Assembly (NCBI GenBank): GCA_003661905.1 | Contig: QMXA01000018.1 | Span: 1-9,221, forward strand | DNA: 9,221 nt | Source of the DNA: Thermoprotei archaeon | GTDB lineage: Archaea > Thermoproteota > Thermoprotei_A > Sulfolobales > Ignisphaeraceae | Direction of reading: 5' to 3' | Shown: one piece after another, positions 1 to 6,166 of the stretch | How positions within the stretch are numbered: position 1 is the stretch's first letter | How the letters are laid out: every line of letters begins with the position of its first letter | Notes under the pieces: generated by a model | Databases searched by the model: none | What the model saw: only the letters and a program-made list of their open reading frames with translations | What the model was told of the DNA's origin: nothing | Position numbers and translations under genes: made by a program

Positions 1-444
1 GGTGCTAAGATAGTTATTTACGGAGCTCACTACAATGATCTAGCCCCTAGAACAGATACTTGGGAACCTCTCTACCCCGATTGTTCACCAGAATTCATAC
101 AAGCTCTTGAAACAGCTCTAAACCTAGGTCACTTCAGATCAGAAAGAGGACTTCAAATATGGAGTCCTAGTAGAGAAGGTATAAGAAAATCCGAGAACTT
201 AAGAAGGGGATATAGAATTCTAGGAGATCTCATATACGAAACATGGAGCTGCTACTTAAGTAAAAAATACCACTGCGGGAGATGTGAAAGTTGTGTAAGT
301 AGGCATAGAGCATTTCTAGAAGCTAATATACCTGATGGAACCATATATGAAGCTTACCCATCTCTGGAACCGGATGACAAAGCAGTACCATTTAAGAATG
401 GATATGTAAGTGAGAAGTGGTATAAGCAGAAGTTTCTAGAATAA
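1..444 (+). CDS. queC: 7-cyano-7-deazaguanine synthase QueC, C-terminal part (5' end cut by window)
   Basis: QueC converts 7-carboxy-7-deazaguanine to preQ0 using ATP and ammonia. In archaea preQ0 is then inserted in tRNA at position 15 and made into archaeosine. The frame is open from base 1 and ends at TAA 442-444, giving 147 residues. Visible family signs are the 'YGAHYND' stretch (visible residues 7-13), 'YPDCSPEF' (25-32), and the C-terminal zinc site: C84 in 'TWSCY', then C92, C95 and C98 in 'HCGRCESC', followed by the conserved R101 and 'HRAF'. The N-terminal ATP-pyrophosphatase loop (SGGxDS) lies outside the window, so completeness cannot be judged. A fusion to an N-terminal amidotransferase domain, as in archaeal GAT-QueC, cannot be excluded. 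It converges on the MATE gene with 32 bp between stop codons. Identification is firm; the precise role is family knowledge. Confidence 0.9.
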   Translation, partial: GAKIVIYGAHYNDLAPRTDTWEPLYPDCSPEFIQALETALNLGHFRSERGLQIWSPSREGIRKSENLRRGYRILGDLIYETWSCYLSKKYHCGRCESCVSRHRAFLEANIPDGTIYEAYPSLEPDDKAVPFKNGYVSEKWYKQKFLE

Positions 445-476
445 TACCGCTTACCATCACATTCTAGTCTGAATTA

Positions 477-1964
477 CTACTCAGAACTATCTATGGTACT
501 TACTCTCCGTGCTTTTGGAATTTCTATTACACGCTGTCTCCAAGAACCCTTCATAACCCATGCTAACGCCATAATCCCTGCACCCATATTACTTATAGAC
601 ATAGCTATCCATATACCAACAGAACCCATGCCCATGAATACTCCTAGCAAATAGCTGAATCCTATTCTCAAAATCCATAACCTAATGATACTTATTACTG
701 TGTAAATTAGTGGATGTCCAGATCCTTGAGCTACAGCACCTGCTACAAAGAATAGTCCGAAGAAAGGTAATGACGGTATGAAGAATGTTACGAATTTAAT
801 GCCTTCCTCAATAACTATGGGGTCATTAATGAAAATTGCAAATATAAATCCTCTACCTAGGTATATTAGTAAAGCTCCTATACTGAGTAATGTAGATACT
901 AGAGCTATGTTTTTAAATGCTATTTGCTCAGCTCTTTGATACTTCTCAGCACCAATGTTTTGACCAATCATAATTGATGAAGCTCTCATAATGCCCCATG
1001 TAAATGCCTGAATAACATCAATTATCCTTATACCTATACCATAAGTCGCTATGATAGCTGTTCCCATTTTTGAAACTAGACTCATCATTATTACAAAGCC
1101 TAAAGAATTTGCCGATCTCTGAATTGATAAAGGTGTTCCAATTCTTACTACATGCCTAAGCCACCAGAGTTTAAAGAAGAGATCTCTGAAACCTACTTTA
1201 ATACCTGCAAATCCTCTTGTAAGAAGGTATAGCCCTATAGCTGATACGATAGATCTTGAAGCTATTGTCGCTATAGCAGCTCCCATAACGCCTAGTGCTG
1301 GAAAACCTAGCCAGCCAAATATTAAGAGGGGGTCAAGAACTACATTTATTAGTGATGAGATTATGCTCAGAATTGTTGGCGTTCTTGTATCTCCAATACT
1401 GTTTAGAATAGCTATGAATGCAAAGCCTATGAATGCTAGTGGTATGCCTGCAAATATTACTCTTATATAGTTCACAGCTTTAGGAAGAACATCTAATGGA
1501 ACTCCCATAACCCTTAGCATTAGAGGTGATGCTATGAACCCCACTAATGATATGGATAATGACATAGTGAGCATAAATCCTAGTAAATAACCTACACACC
1601 TATTTGCATATTCTCTCTCACCAGCACCAACATATTGTGAGATAAGAGTTGCACCAGCAAAGCTAAATCCCATACCAATGGAGTAAAATAGCATTATTAA
1701 AGGCCAGCTAACAGTTGGAGCCGCTAAATCTGCTTTTCCAAGTTTACCAAGCCAGAAGGTATCTGCTAAATTATAAGAGATATTAATTAGATTTGCAATA
1801 ATCATAGGCCAAGCTAGCCATATGGTAGTTCTTAACACAGATCCTTTGAGAATTCTATCTCGATACTTCAGCAAATCCCCCCGACTCAGCGTACTACACC
1901 TAGTCAGGTCAAGACCTACTAATTTCCCTAAATATAATTTGCCTCTACGAAAAGCTTTCTCCAT
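477..1964 (-). CDS. MATE family efflux transporter (NorM/DinF-like)
   Basis: An integral membrane antiporter of 495 residues expected to export cationic drugs or toxic metabolites using a proton or sodium gradient. The typical archaeal MATE start region 'DRILKGSVLRTTIWLAWP' begins near residue 36. It is followed by 'NLADTFWLGKLG' and a 'GATLISQYVGAGE' loop after helix 2. The second half repeats the pattern with 'SIMIGQNIGAEK', as expected from the twofold symmetry of the family. About twelve hydrophobic segments can be read. MATE proteins are usually about 450-470 residues, and the first ~35 residues here are a basic, non-membrane extension. Translation may therefore begin further in, for instance at the TTG at 1874 (residue 31), which is directly preceded by a GGGGGAT run. 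The ATG at 1964 has no SD, and a box-A-like element sits only about 19 bp upstream of it. The substrate cannot be told from sequence. Confidence 0.93.
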   Translation of the reverse strand: MEKAFRRGKLYLGKLVGLDLTRCSTLSRGDLLKYRDRILKGSVLRTTIWLAWPMIIANLINISYNLADTFWLGKLGKADLAAPTVSWPLIMLFYSIGMGFSFAGATLISQYVGAGEREYANRCVGYLLGFMLTMSLSISLVGFIASPLMLRVMGVPLDVLPKAVNYIRVIFAGIPLAFIGFAFIAILNSIGDTRTPTILSIISSLINVVLDPLLIFGWLGFPALGVMGAAIATIASRSIVSAIGLYLLTRGFAGIKVGFRDLFFKLWWLRHVVRIGTPLSIQRSANSLGFVIMMSLVSKMGTAIIATYGIGIRIIDVIQAFTWGIMRASSIMIGQNIGAEKYQRAEQIAFKNIALVSTLLSIGALLIYLGRGFIFAIFINDPIVIEEGIKFVTFFIPSLPFFGLFFVAGAVAQGSGHPLIYTVISIIRLWILRIGFSYLLGVFMGMGSVGIWIAMSISNMGAGIMALAWVMKGSWRQRVIEIPKARRVSTIDSSE

Positions 1965-2026
1965 AGTAAATAAGCATTCTTAAATAGAGTTATTACCTCT
2001 AAACAAATAAGTAGGATGGATAAAAT
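1965..2026. promoter_or_regulatory. divergent promoter region shared by the MATE gene and the 100-residue protein gene
   Basis: Only 62 bp separate the two divergent starts. The TATA-like element CTTAAATAG (1979-1987; CTATTTAAG on the minus strand) can be read as a box A in both directions. For the plus gene it places a start of transcription near 2009, giving a leader of about 18 nt that contains a weak GGATGG SD. For the minus gene it lies unusually close to the ATG at 1964, which suggests a leaderless transcript or a start codon further inside. This assignment comes from pattern and spacing only. Confidence 0.4.
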
Positions 2027-2329
2027 ATGTATAGAGAGGAAAAGAACTTCAATAAAGATTTAAGAAATTTAATGAAGAAATTATTGCTAGGCTATTCAAG
2101 GTTCTTCTCCAAGAGCGGTGTTCTAAACTCTGATGGTAGGAAATTACTTGAGGAAATAATTAGATTACTAATGTACGAACACCCGAAATACAAACCGTTA
2201 GCTAGGAAAGTTAGAAAGAACCCAACTCTTAGGAATGTAATTAGACTTGCAGAATTATTTATGGATTATCAAGAAATAGAGGAATTAATTTCTTTAGCGC
2301 TCTACGGTCCTTATAAAACTAATATCTAA
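2027..2329 (+). CDS. small basic helical protein of unknown function (100 residues)
   Basis: I do not recognise this protein. It starts with ATG at 2027 behind a weak GGATGG, and ends with TAA at 2327-2329. The sequence is rich in Lys, Arg, Leu and Glu and looks almost wholly alpha-helical, with no signal peptide, membrane segment or cysteine. A central basic stretch 'HPKYKPLARKVRKNP' (residues ~52-66) separates two amphipathic helical regions. A second ATG at residue 16 (MKKLLLGY) is a possible alternative start. Its codon use resembles its neighbours, and it occupies a gap between two minus-strand genes. Its stop codon overlaps the stop of the convergent flippase gene by 4 bp, so both transcripts must run into each other. 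Nucleic-acid binding is conceivable from its charge but is not supported by any motif. Confidence 0.6.
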   Translation: MYREEKNFNKDLRNLMKKLLLGYSRFFSKSGVLNSDGRKLLEEIIRLLMYEHPKYKPLARKVRKNPTLRNVIRLAELFMDYQEIEELISLALYGPYKTNI

Positions 2330-3852
2330 GTAGGTAGTGAAACTGTAGTTTTACGTAGGTATATGATTACTGATCTTATTAAATTCCTCATTTTAGAATC
2401 TATTAAGTAAAGAACTGCGAAATACATAGCTGCTGAAATAGCTATAGCTGGTGCTAGATCACTAACTAATGCGTAGATACTTGGCTGAGGTCTAACTGGG
2501 TATATAAGAATACCATTAATGATTATTACTAATGATGCTATACAGAATTTAGCTATGAATTTAAGTAGTTCTTTATAGGGTAGCACTATAGAGAATTCCT
2601 TCTTCAATAAGTAATTATAGCTTATTGTAAGTACTAAGAGTCTTGTGAGATATAATACGCCCCAAAGCATTGTTAAGTACATAATATCGCCATGTACAAT
2701 ACTAGATACTATGGTTAATGCTGCAAGATAGGCAAATGTTACAACTATACTTAATGTTGGGGTTTTGAATAGAACAGTCCTTATTAAACCAATATCAGTA
2801 ACTTCATAATCCCTATACTCTAAACCACTAAGAGTTGTTCCTAACAGAGATACGAATAGTCTTAGTATTGATGCAGCTACAAATAATCTAATGACTTGTG
2901 AAGCAGCTACATAGCTCATATTATATACAGCTAATATAGGTTCCATATAAACTAATAAACCTACCATCATAGGTATGGAAAGCATGTAAGCAATCCAAAA
3001 TGCTTCAATAACATCTCTCATATCCCTCTTAGCAAGTAGTTTAGAGTATAGAGCAGGCATAACTTGGAGAGAGGCTATTGCTAATCCTAGAAGCGAAAGC
3101 GAAATACCGTAGTAAGCAATGGGTTCTTCTGTACCGGAGAAAGTACGTATGATAACTACATCTAATGCGAGTATAGAGAGGGGAATATTATTATATATCG
3201 GGAGCCAAGATCTTCTGAGCCATGTTTTGGCAATGTCCATATCTATTCTAGATCTAGAAATTACTTTTCTATTCAGAACAAGTAGCATTGCAAGCATAGC
3301 TGTTCTTCCAATTATAGCTGAGATAACAGCACCATAGAGACCAAATCTGTAAAAAGCTACAAGCAATATTCCGAGTGCAGCTTGAACTATTCTCAGTGTT
3401 AAATGTGCTATTCCTACATATTGAGGAGCATGTGCTATGGATATGGATTTCAAACACCCATTGATGTAGTCTTGGAACAATATGAAGAGAGCAAGTACTA
3501 GAAGTGTTAGTGGCTGATTGAATAATGTTGAGACACCATAAGCAATACCAACATATGCTACTGAAGCCGCTCCTCCAATCGCTATTGCTAACAATATACC
3601 TATTTTGGCTGTATTAATTCCTCTACTTATTGTCCTAGGTAACCAATAATTGTAAATAGCCATAAATGGAAGGACATAACTCATATATCTAAAGATCATA
3701 GTCCAAATACCGAATTCCTCAACTGATAGTCTCCTAGCAACTGCAATAACAAATAATAAACTAGCGAAGACACTCAATATTCTTGTAATGAAATTTATTA
3801 GTGTGGCATACCTGAGCCTAACCTTAGCGCCGTAAGCCTCATCGTACGTTAT
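2326..3852 (-). CDS. polysaccharide (lipid-linked glycan) flippase, Wzx/MurJ-like, probable AUA start
   Basis: A multi-pass membrane protein of the MOP superfamily that would flip lipid-linked oligosaccharides across the membrane for surface glycan or S-layer glycosylation. The family N-terminus is visible: 'FVIAVARRLSVEEFGIWTMI' as helix 1 and its loop, followed by about 12-14 hydrophobic segments. The first usual start codon is TTG at 3777 (483 residues), but this would cut into helix 1 and has no SD. The frame stays open up to TGA at 3865-3867. The extra codons encode 'TYDEAYGAKVRLRYATLINF', just what flippases carry before helix 1. The stretch contains no ATG, GTG or TTG. ATA at 3850-3852 lies 7 nt downstream of an SD-like GAGGGTG and about 43 bp from a box-A-like element, so I take it as the start (508 residues). 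If AUA initiation is refuted, the fallback is 2326-3777. It lies downstream of a sugar-nucleotide dehydrogenase-like gene on the same strand. Confidence 0.85.
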   Translation of the reverse strand: MTYDEAYGAKVRLRYATLINFITRILSVFASLLFVIAVARRLSVEEFGIWTMIFRYMSYVLPFMAIYNYWLPRTISRGINTAKIGILLAIAIGGAASVAYVGIAYGVSTLFNQPLTLLVLALFILFQDYINGCLKSISIAHAPQYVGIAHLTLRIVQAALGILLVAFYRFGLYGAVISAIIGRTAMLAMLLVLNRKVISRSRIDMDIAKTWLRRSWLPIYNNIPLSILALDVVIIRTFSGTEEPIAYYGISLSLLGLAIASLQVMPALYSKLLAKRDMRDVIEAFWIAYMLSIPMMVGLLVYMEPILAVYNMSYVAASQVIRLFVAASILRLFVSLLGTTLSGLEYRDYEVTDIGLIRTVLFKTPTLSIVVTFAYLAALTIVSSIVHGDIMYLTMLWGVLYLTRLLVLTISYNYLLKKEFSIVLPYKELLKFIAKFCIASLVIIINGILIYPVRPQPSIYALVSDLAPAIAISAAMYFAVLYLIDSKMRNLIRSVIIYLRKTTVSLPT

Positions 3853-3931
3853 AGTAAAACACCCTCAAATAGCAAATACATAGAGAGAAGTTAAAAATTA
3901 AAGCCATAATGAATTAAATAAGCAATTACTT
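3853..3931 (-). promoter_or_regulatory. promoter and SD of the flippase gene
   Basis: On the minus strand a T-rich box-A-like element, TAATTTTTAAC (3900-3890), is followed after about 25 bp by the SD-like GAGGGTG (3866-3860). Seven bases later comes the ATA codon at 3852. The expected transcript start is near 3868, giving a leader of about 16 nt. The signals therefore fit initiation at 3852 much better than at the TTG at 3777, which would leave a leader of roughly 90 nt without an SD. Inferred from pattern and spacing. Confidence 0.4.
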
Positions 3932-4780
3932 TCATCTATTTTTAGAGAATGATCTGTAGTAGTCTTTATTTATGAATTCTTCGGCAATTCTTTTCATAAT
4001 CTCTATTTCTCTAAGTATATTCTCTTTCTGTTTCTCTTCTTTCCTATATTCATTTGATTCTAATATTGCCTCAATAAATTTTGATCTATATTTTTTAAGG
4101 AGAATCTTTGCATTTGGAATAAGGCAGTGACCACCTATGTAGTCTGGATAATATATTGGTCTATCTCTAAGCACTTTATGAGTATCAATAACTATGTCTA
4201 TAGCTTCTAAGAAATTGACTCCTAGATAATGAGCTATTCTATGCATTTCTTGCCACCAAGCAATTAGTAGAGCTCTATATGTGGTCTCTAATAGTTTGCC
4301 TAATTCAGTTTCTCTAGGACTGCTAAGTACCTTAACTTTCAATCCTAAACTCTCAAAATACTCTTTAGCAAGTTTTCCAGCTTCATTATTAATAGGGCCT
4401 ATGTACTTAGTCCAGAATCTTATATGTTCTTTTAGATATGGATGTTTACCCCTAATAGGTGAATGAACAATCAATGTATTAGTCTTTCTATATAGTGTCT
4501 CTGTAGTTCCTACAGCAACTGTTGAATCTATAATAACTAATCTAGGCCTAAATCTCTTGATGTAATTCGTAGAGATTGAAATAAATGACTCTTCATCCCT
4601 GTAAGGATAACATATGTGGATAATGTCTATAGGTACTGGAATTTCATCTAATTTATGTATAGTTCTACTTGGATCAGTGTCATAGCCATATGTGTTGTAC
4701 TTATTTGATTCAGAAATAATTTCATACATAGCTCTACCAACTTCACCTAGACCTAGAACTAATACACTTCTAAGCTCCAT
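3932..4780 (-). CDS. divergent, C-terminally truncated nucleotide-sugar dehydrogenase-like protein (UDP-Glc/GDP-Man DH family)
   Basis: This 282-residue protein has the N-terminal Rossmann motif GLGEVG (GxGxxG, residues 10-15). It also has 'DSTVAVGTTE' (85-94, family STxPxGTT), the central-domain helix 'ETELGKLLETTYR' (157-169, with catalytic-type K162), and 'IGGHCLIP' (215-222, with C219 in the place of the nucleophile). Full enzymes of about 420-440 residues oxidise UDP- or GDP-sugars to uronic acids. This one lacks the C-terminal sugar-nucleotide-binding domain and ends in a Lys/Glu-rich helical tail. The family Asn four residues after the Lys is Thr166, and the Pro of STxPxGTT is Ala. The residues after the Cys do not match either the CxPKD or the CIGVDP form. 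It may act with another subunit, on another substrate, or be non-catalytic. It lies 79 bp upstream of the flippase on the same strand, which suggests a role in surface glycan assembly. ATG at 4780 is the only good start. Confidence 0.75.
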   Translation of the reverse strand: MELRSVLVLGLGEVGRAMYEIISESNKYNTYGYDTDPSRTIHKLDEIPVPIDIIHICYPYRDEESFISISTNYIKRFRPRLVIIDSTVAVGTTETLYRKTNTLIVHSPIRGKHPYLKEHIRFWTKYIGPINNEAGKLAKEYFESLGLKVKVLSSPRETELGKLLETTYRALLIAWWQEMHRIAHYLGVNFLEAIDIVIDTHKVLRDRPIYYPDYIGGHCLIPNAKILLKKYRSKFIEAILESNEYRKEEKQKENILREIEIMKRIAEEFINKDYYRSFSKNR

Positions 4781-4922
4781 TCTTAACCCTTCACTAACTC
4801 TTCATCTCTAGATAATTAACTCTAATAGCTACCTATATAGAGATTTCTTAGAGTCGTAATGTGCAGTATTGAAAGTATAATCCTTATATAAATAATTTCT
4901 CGATATCTTTGATATTGGGGAT
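4781..4922. promoter_or_regulatory. divergent promoter region between the dehydrogenase-like gene and lplA
   Basis: This 142-bp AT-rich gap serves two divergent genes. For lplA, TTATATAAA (4884-4892) is a good archaeal TATA element about 35 bp before the ATG at 4923. It predicts a leader of only ~10 nt ending in GGGGAT, which may act as a weak SD. For the minus-strand gene the palindromic CTATATAG (4833-4840) lies about 55 bp upstream of ATG 4780, and a weak GAAGGG precedes the start. No clear operator dyad is visible. Inferred from pattern only. Confidence 0.45.
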
Positions 4923-5771
4923 ATGTTGAAGTATCTAGTAATATTTGAGGAGTATCCCTACGATCCATTCATAAATGTAGCCCTTGATGAATCTCTATTA
5001 CTAGCCATAGAAATGAGATTGATTAGCATTCCTATTCTAAGAATTTGGAGAAATAATAAGTCTGTAGTAATTGGTAGAAATACTAATGTAGTTAATGAGG
5101 TAAGAATTGATAAATTGAAAAGATATGGAATACCATTAATTAGGAGGATTAGTGGTGGTGGTGCTGTTTATCATGATTTGGGAAATTATAATTATACTTT
5201 AGTAATTCCTACAGAATCCAGACTTAGTATTGATTATGTATATGGGCATTTATTAAAGGGAATTCTCTTAGCACTCAATACTTTAGGTATTGAAGCCTGG
5301 ATTGAGAATGATACTGATGTAATAGCGAATGGTTTTAAGGTATCAGGTAACTCAGCTATTATTAAGAAGAACGTAGCTTTACTTCATGGCACTTTACTTG
5401 TGAATACTGATCTAAATATTCTTTGCCAAGTACTTAAGCCAAATGTGAATCTCGTAAGGAAAAGAGGATATACACTCACTAAGTATAGGGTAGCTAATTT
5501 AAACTACTTAGTAGGCAAGGAATTGAAGCCTGAAATAATTATTTCAAGTTTAATTGATTCGTTCAGCAAAGTATTAGGTGCAGAACCAATCATCACTATG
5601 TGTAGTGATACTATCTTAGAAATAGCTGAAATACTCTCTAAGTATAGGTATAGAGATCCAAATTGGAACTGGTATAAATGTGAGAATTTCAATATATGGA
5701 AAAGAGTACTGAAGATTATTGAAAATTCAAAGAGAGATAAGCAGGGAATATGTAATTTACTTAGAACATAA
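4923..5771 (+). CDS. lplA: lipoate-protein ligase A (lipoyl transferase) family protein
   Basis: A cytosolic ligase that activates lipoate with ATP and transfers it to the lysine of a lipoyl domain. The BPL/LplA/LipB catalytic domain spans roughly residues 1-200. Key elements are 'LRIWRNNKSVVIGRN' (39-53), the lipoyl-AMP loop RRISGGGAVYHDLGN (74-88), the active-site type lysine K139 in 'GFKVSGNSA', and 'LLHGTLL' (153-159). Near the end 'YRDPNWNW' (243-250) matches the family's Y-x-S-x-x-W-x-F/W type signature. At 282 residues it resembles the archaeal LplA catalytic subunit, which needs a separate C-terminal-domain partner (LplB) in Thermoplasma. No LplB-like gene is seen in this window. The substrate is probably the lipoyl-domain protein encoded 46 bp downstream. 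LipB (octanoyltransferase) or LipM activity is possible in principle, but the overall sequence is LplA-like. Confidence 0.9.
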   Translation: MLKYLVIFEEYPYDPFINVALDESLLLAIEMRLISIPILRIWRNNKSVVIGRNTNVVNEVRIDKLKRYGIPLIRRISGGGAVYHDLGNYNYTLVIPTESRLSIDYVYGHLLKGILLALNTLGIEAWIENDTDVIANGFKVSGNSAIIKKNVALLHGTLLVNTDLNILCQVLKPNVNLVRKRGYTLTKYRVANLNYLVGKELKPEIIISSLIDSFSKVLGAEPIITMCSDTILEIAEILSKYRYRDPNWNWYKCENFNIWKRVLKIIENSKRDKQGICNLLRT

Positions 5772-5777
5772 TTAGTT

Positions 5778-5787
5778 GAGTTTTTAA
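5778..5787 (+). promoter_or_regulatory. box-A-like element before the lipoyl-domain gene
   Basis: AGTTTTTAAG lies about 31-40 bp upstream of the ATG at 5818. This is the normal distance for an archaeal promoter with a very short leader. It suggests that the carrier gene may have its own transcript in addition to read-through from lplA. The T run could alternatively serve as a weak terminator of lplA. Pattern only. Confidence 0.3.
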
Positions 5788-5817
5788 GTTCTAACATGTA
5801 CTCATTATGGGATCTCT

Positions 5818-6078
5818 ATGAGTAAGGTTATTGAGTTCAAAGTCCCATTAGATATTTGGCCTAGACGTAGGGATTGGAAAGCTAAAGTTAGTAAGTGGCT
5901 TAAGAGTGTAGGTGATGAAATTAATGTAGGTGATGTGATAGTAGAGTTAGAAATAGAAAAAGCAATAATGGGTCTTGAATCACCTTACAGGGGTAAGGTA
6001 ATTGAGATCAAAGCAAAGGAAGGTGATGAAGTAGGTCCTGGAGATTCATTAGCGCTAATTGAAGTATATCCCCAATAG
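5818..6078 (+). CDS. free-standing E2-type lipoyl domain protein (86 residues)
   Basis: A single biotinyl/lipoyl hammerhead domain fills the whole protein. 'WLKSVGDEINVGDVIVELE' (27-45), 'EIEKAIMGLESPYRG' (45-59) and 'KEGDEVGPGDSLALIEV' (67-83) match strand by strand the lipoyl domain of 2-oxoacid dehydrogenase E2. K48 in E-K-A is the lysine expected to be lipoylated. Biotin carriers have A-M-K-M here, so biotin is unlikely. There is no linker, E3-binding domain or acyltransferase domain after it, so it is a carrier on its own rather than an E2. The usual 'lGEGi' turn near the N-terminus is replaced by 'WPRRRDW' (14-20), a basic loop likely to face the partner or ligase. The position directly after lplA points to that ligase as its modifier. 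The enzyme it serves is not visible here. The ATG at 5818 is the only in-frame start; upstream ATGs at 5796 and 5807 are in other frames. Confidence 0.88.
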   Translation: MSKVIEFKVPLDIWPRRRDWKAKVSKWLKSVGDEINVGDVIVELEIEKAIMGLESPYRGKVIEIKAKEGDEVGPGDSLALIEVYPQ

Positions 6079-6095
6079 ATTATTTCATAAATAAT
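6079..6095 (+). terminator. AT-rich inverted repeat right after the lipoyl-domain gene
   Basis: A perfect 7-bp inverted repeat, ATTATTT-CAT-AAATAAT, begins at the base after the stop codon, and a second TAAATAAT copy follows at 6100-6107. It could be a weak hairpin marking the end of the transcript, but the stem is all A/T and there is no long T run after it. Such repeats arise easily by chance in AT-rich DNA. Confidence 0.2.
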
Positions 6096-6122
6096 GAAGT
6101 AAATAATAGGAATTGAGATTAC

Positions 6123-6166
6123 CTTAAAATGCTACGTTATTCTTAAGTCTCTACGGGTACGTAGAG
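6123..6166 (+). promoter_or_regulatory. box A and dyad operator-like site at the start of the zinc-protein gene
   Basis: CTTAAAA (6123-6129) is a plausible box A predicting transcription from about 6152. The perfect 7-bp dyad CTCTACG-GGTA-CGTAGAG (6149-6166) therefore covers the expected transcript start, the whole leader and the G of the GTG start codon. It could be a repressor operator or, in RNA, a hairpin hiding the start. No SD precedes the GTG. Function inferred from position only. Confidence 0.35.

Noticed and set aside
1351..1370. GTGATGA...CTCAG resembling C and D boxes
   Set aside because: Lies inside the MATE coding region on the opposite strand, spacing is wrong and D box is not CTGA.
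3119..3337. Plus-strand open frame of 72 codons inside the flippase gene
   Set aside because: It lies antisense to a clear membrane-protein coding sequence, has no domain and no own promoter or SD; a shadow frame.
3269..3457. Minus-strand frame of 62 codons inside the flippase gene
   Set aside because: Cys- and Ser-rich out-of-frame translation of the flippase helices; a shadow frame.
4281..4466. Plus-strand frame of 61 codons inside the dehydrogenase-like gene
   Set aside because: Antisense to conserved motifs of the real gene, without a start signal.
5504..5797. Minus-strand frame of 97 codons over the end of lplA
   Set aside because: Antisense to the LplA C-terminal region; composition is a mirror of that gene with no recognisable domain.
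5818..6078. Biotin carrier protein (BCCP)
   Set aside because: The modified-lysine motif is E-I-E-K-A-I-M, not A-M-K-M, and a lipoate ligase stands directly upstream.
5818..6078. LplB, the small accessory subunit of archaeal lipoate ligase
   Set aside because: Its length would fit, but the sequence is a lipoyl hammerhead with E-K-A lysine and paired G-D turns, not the LplB fold.
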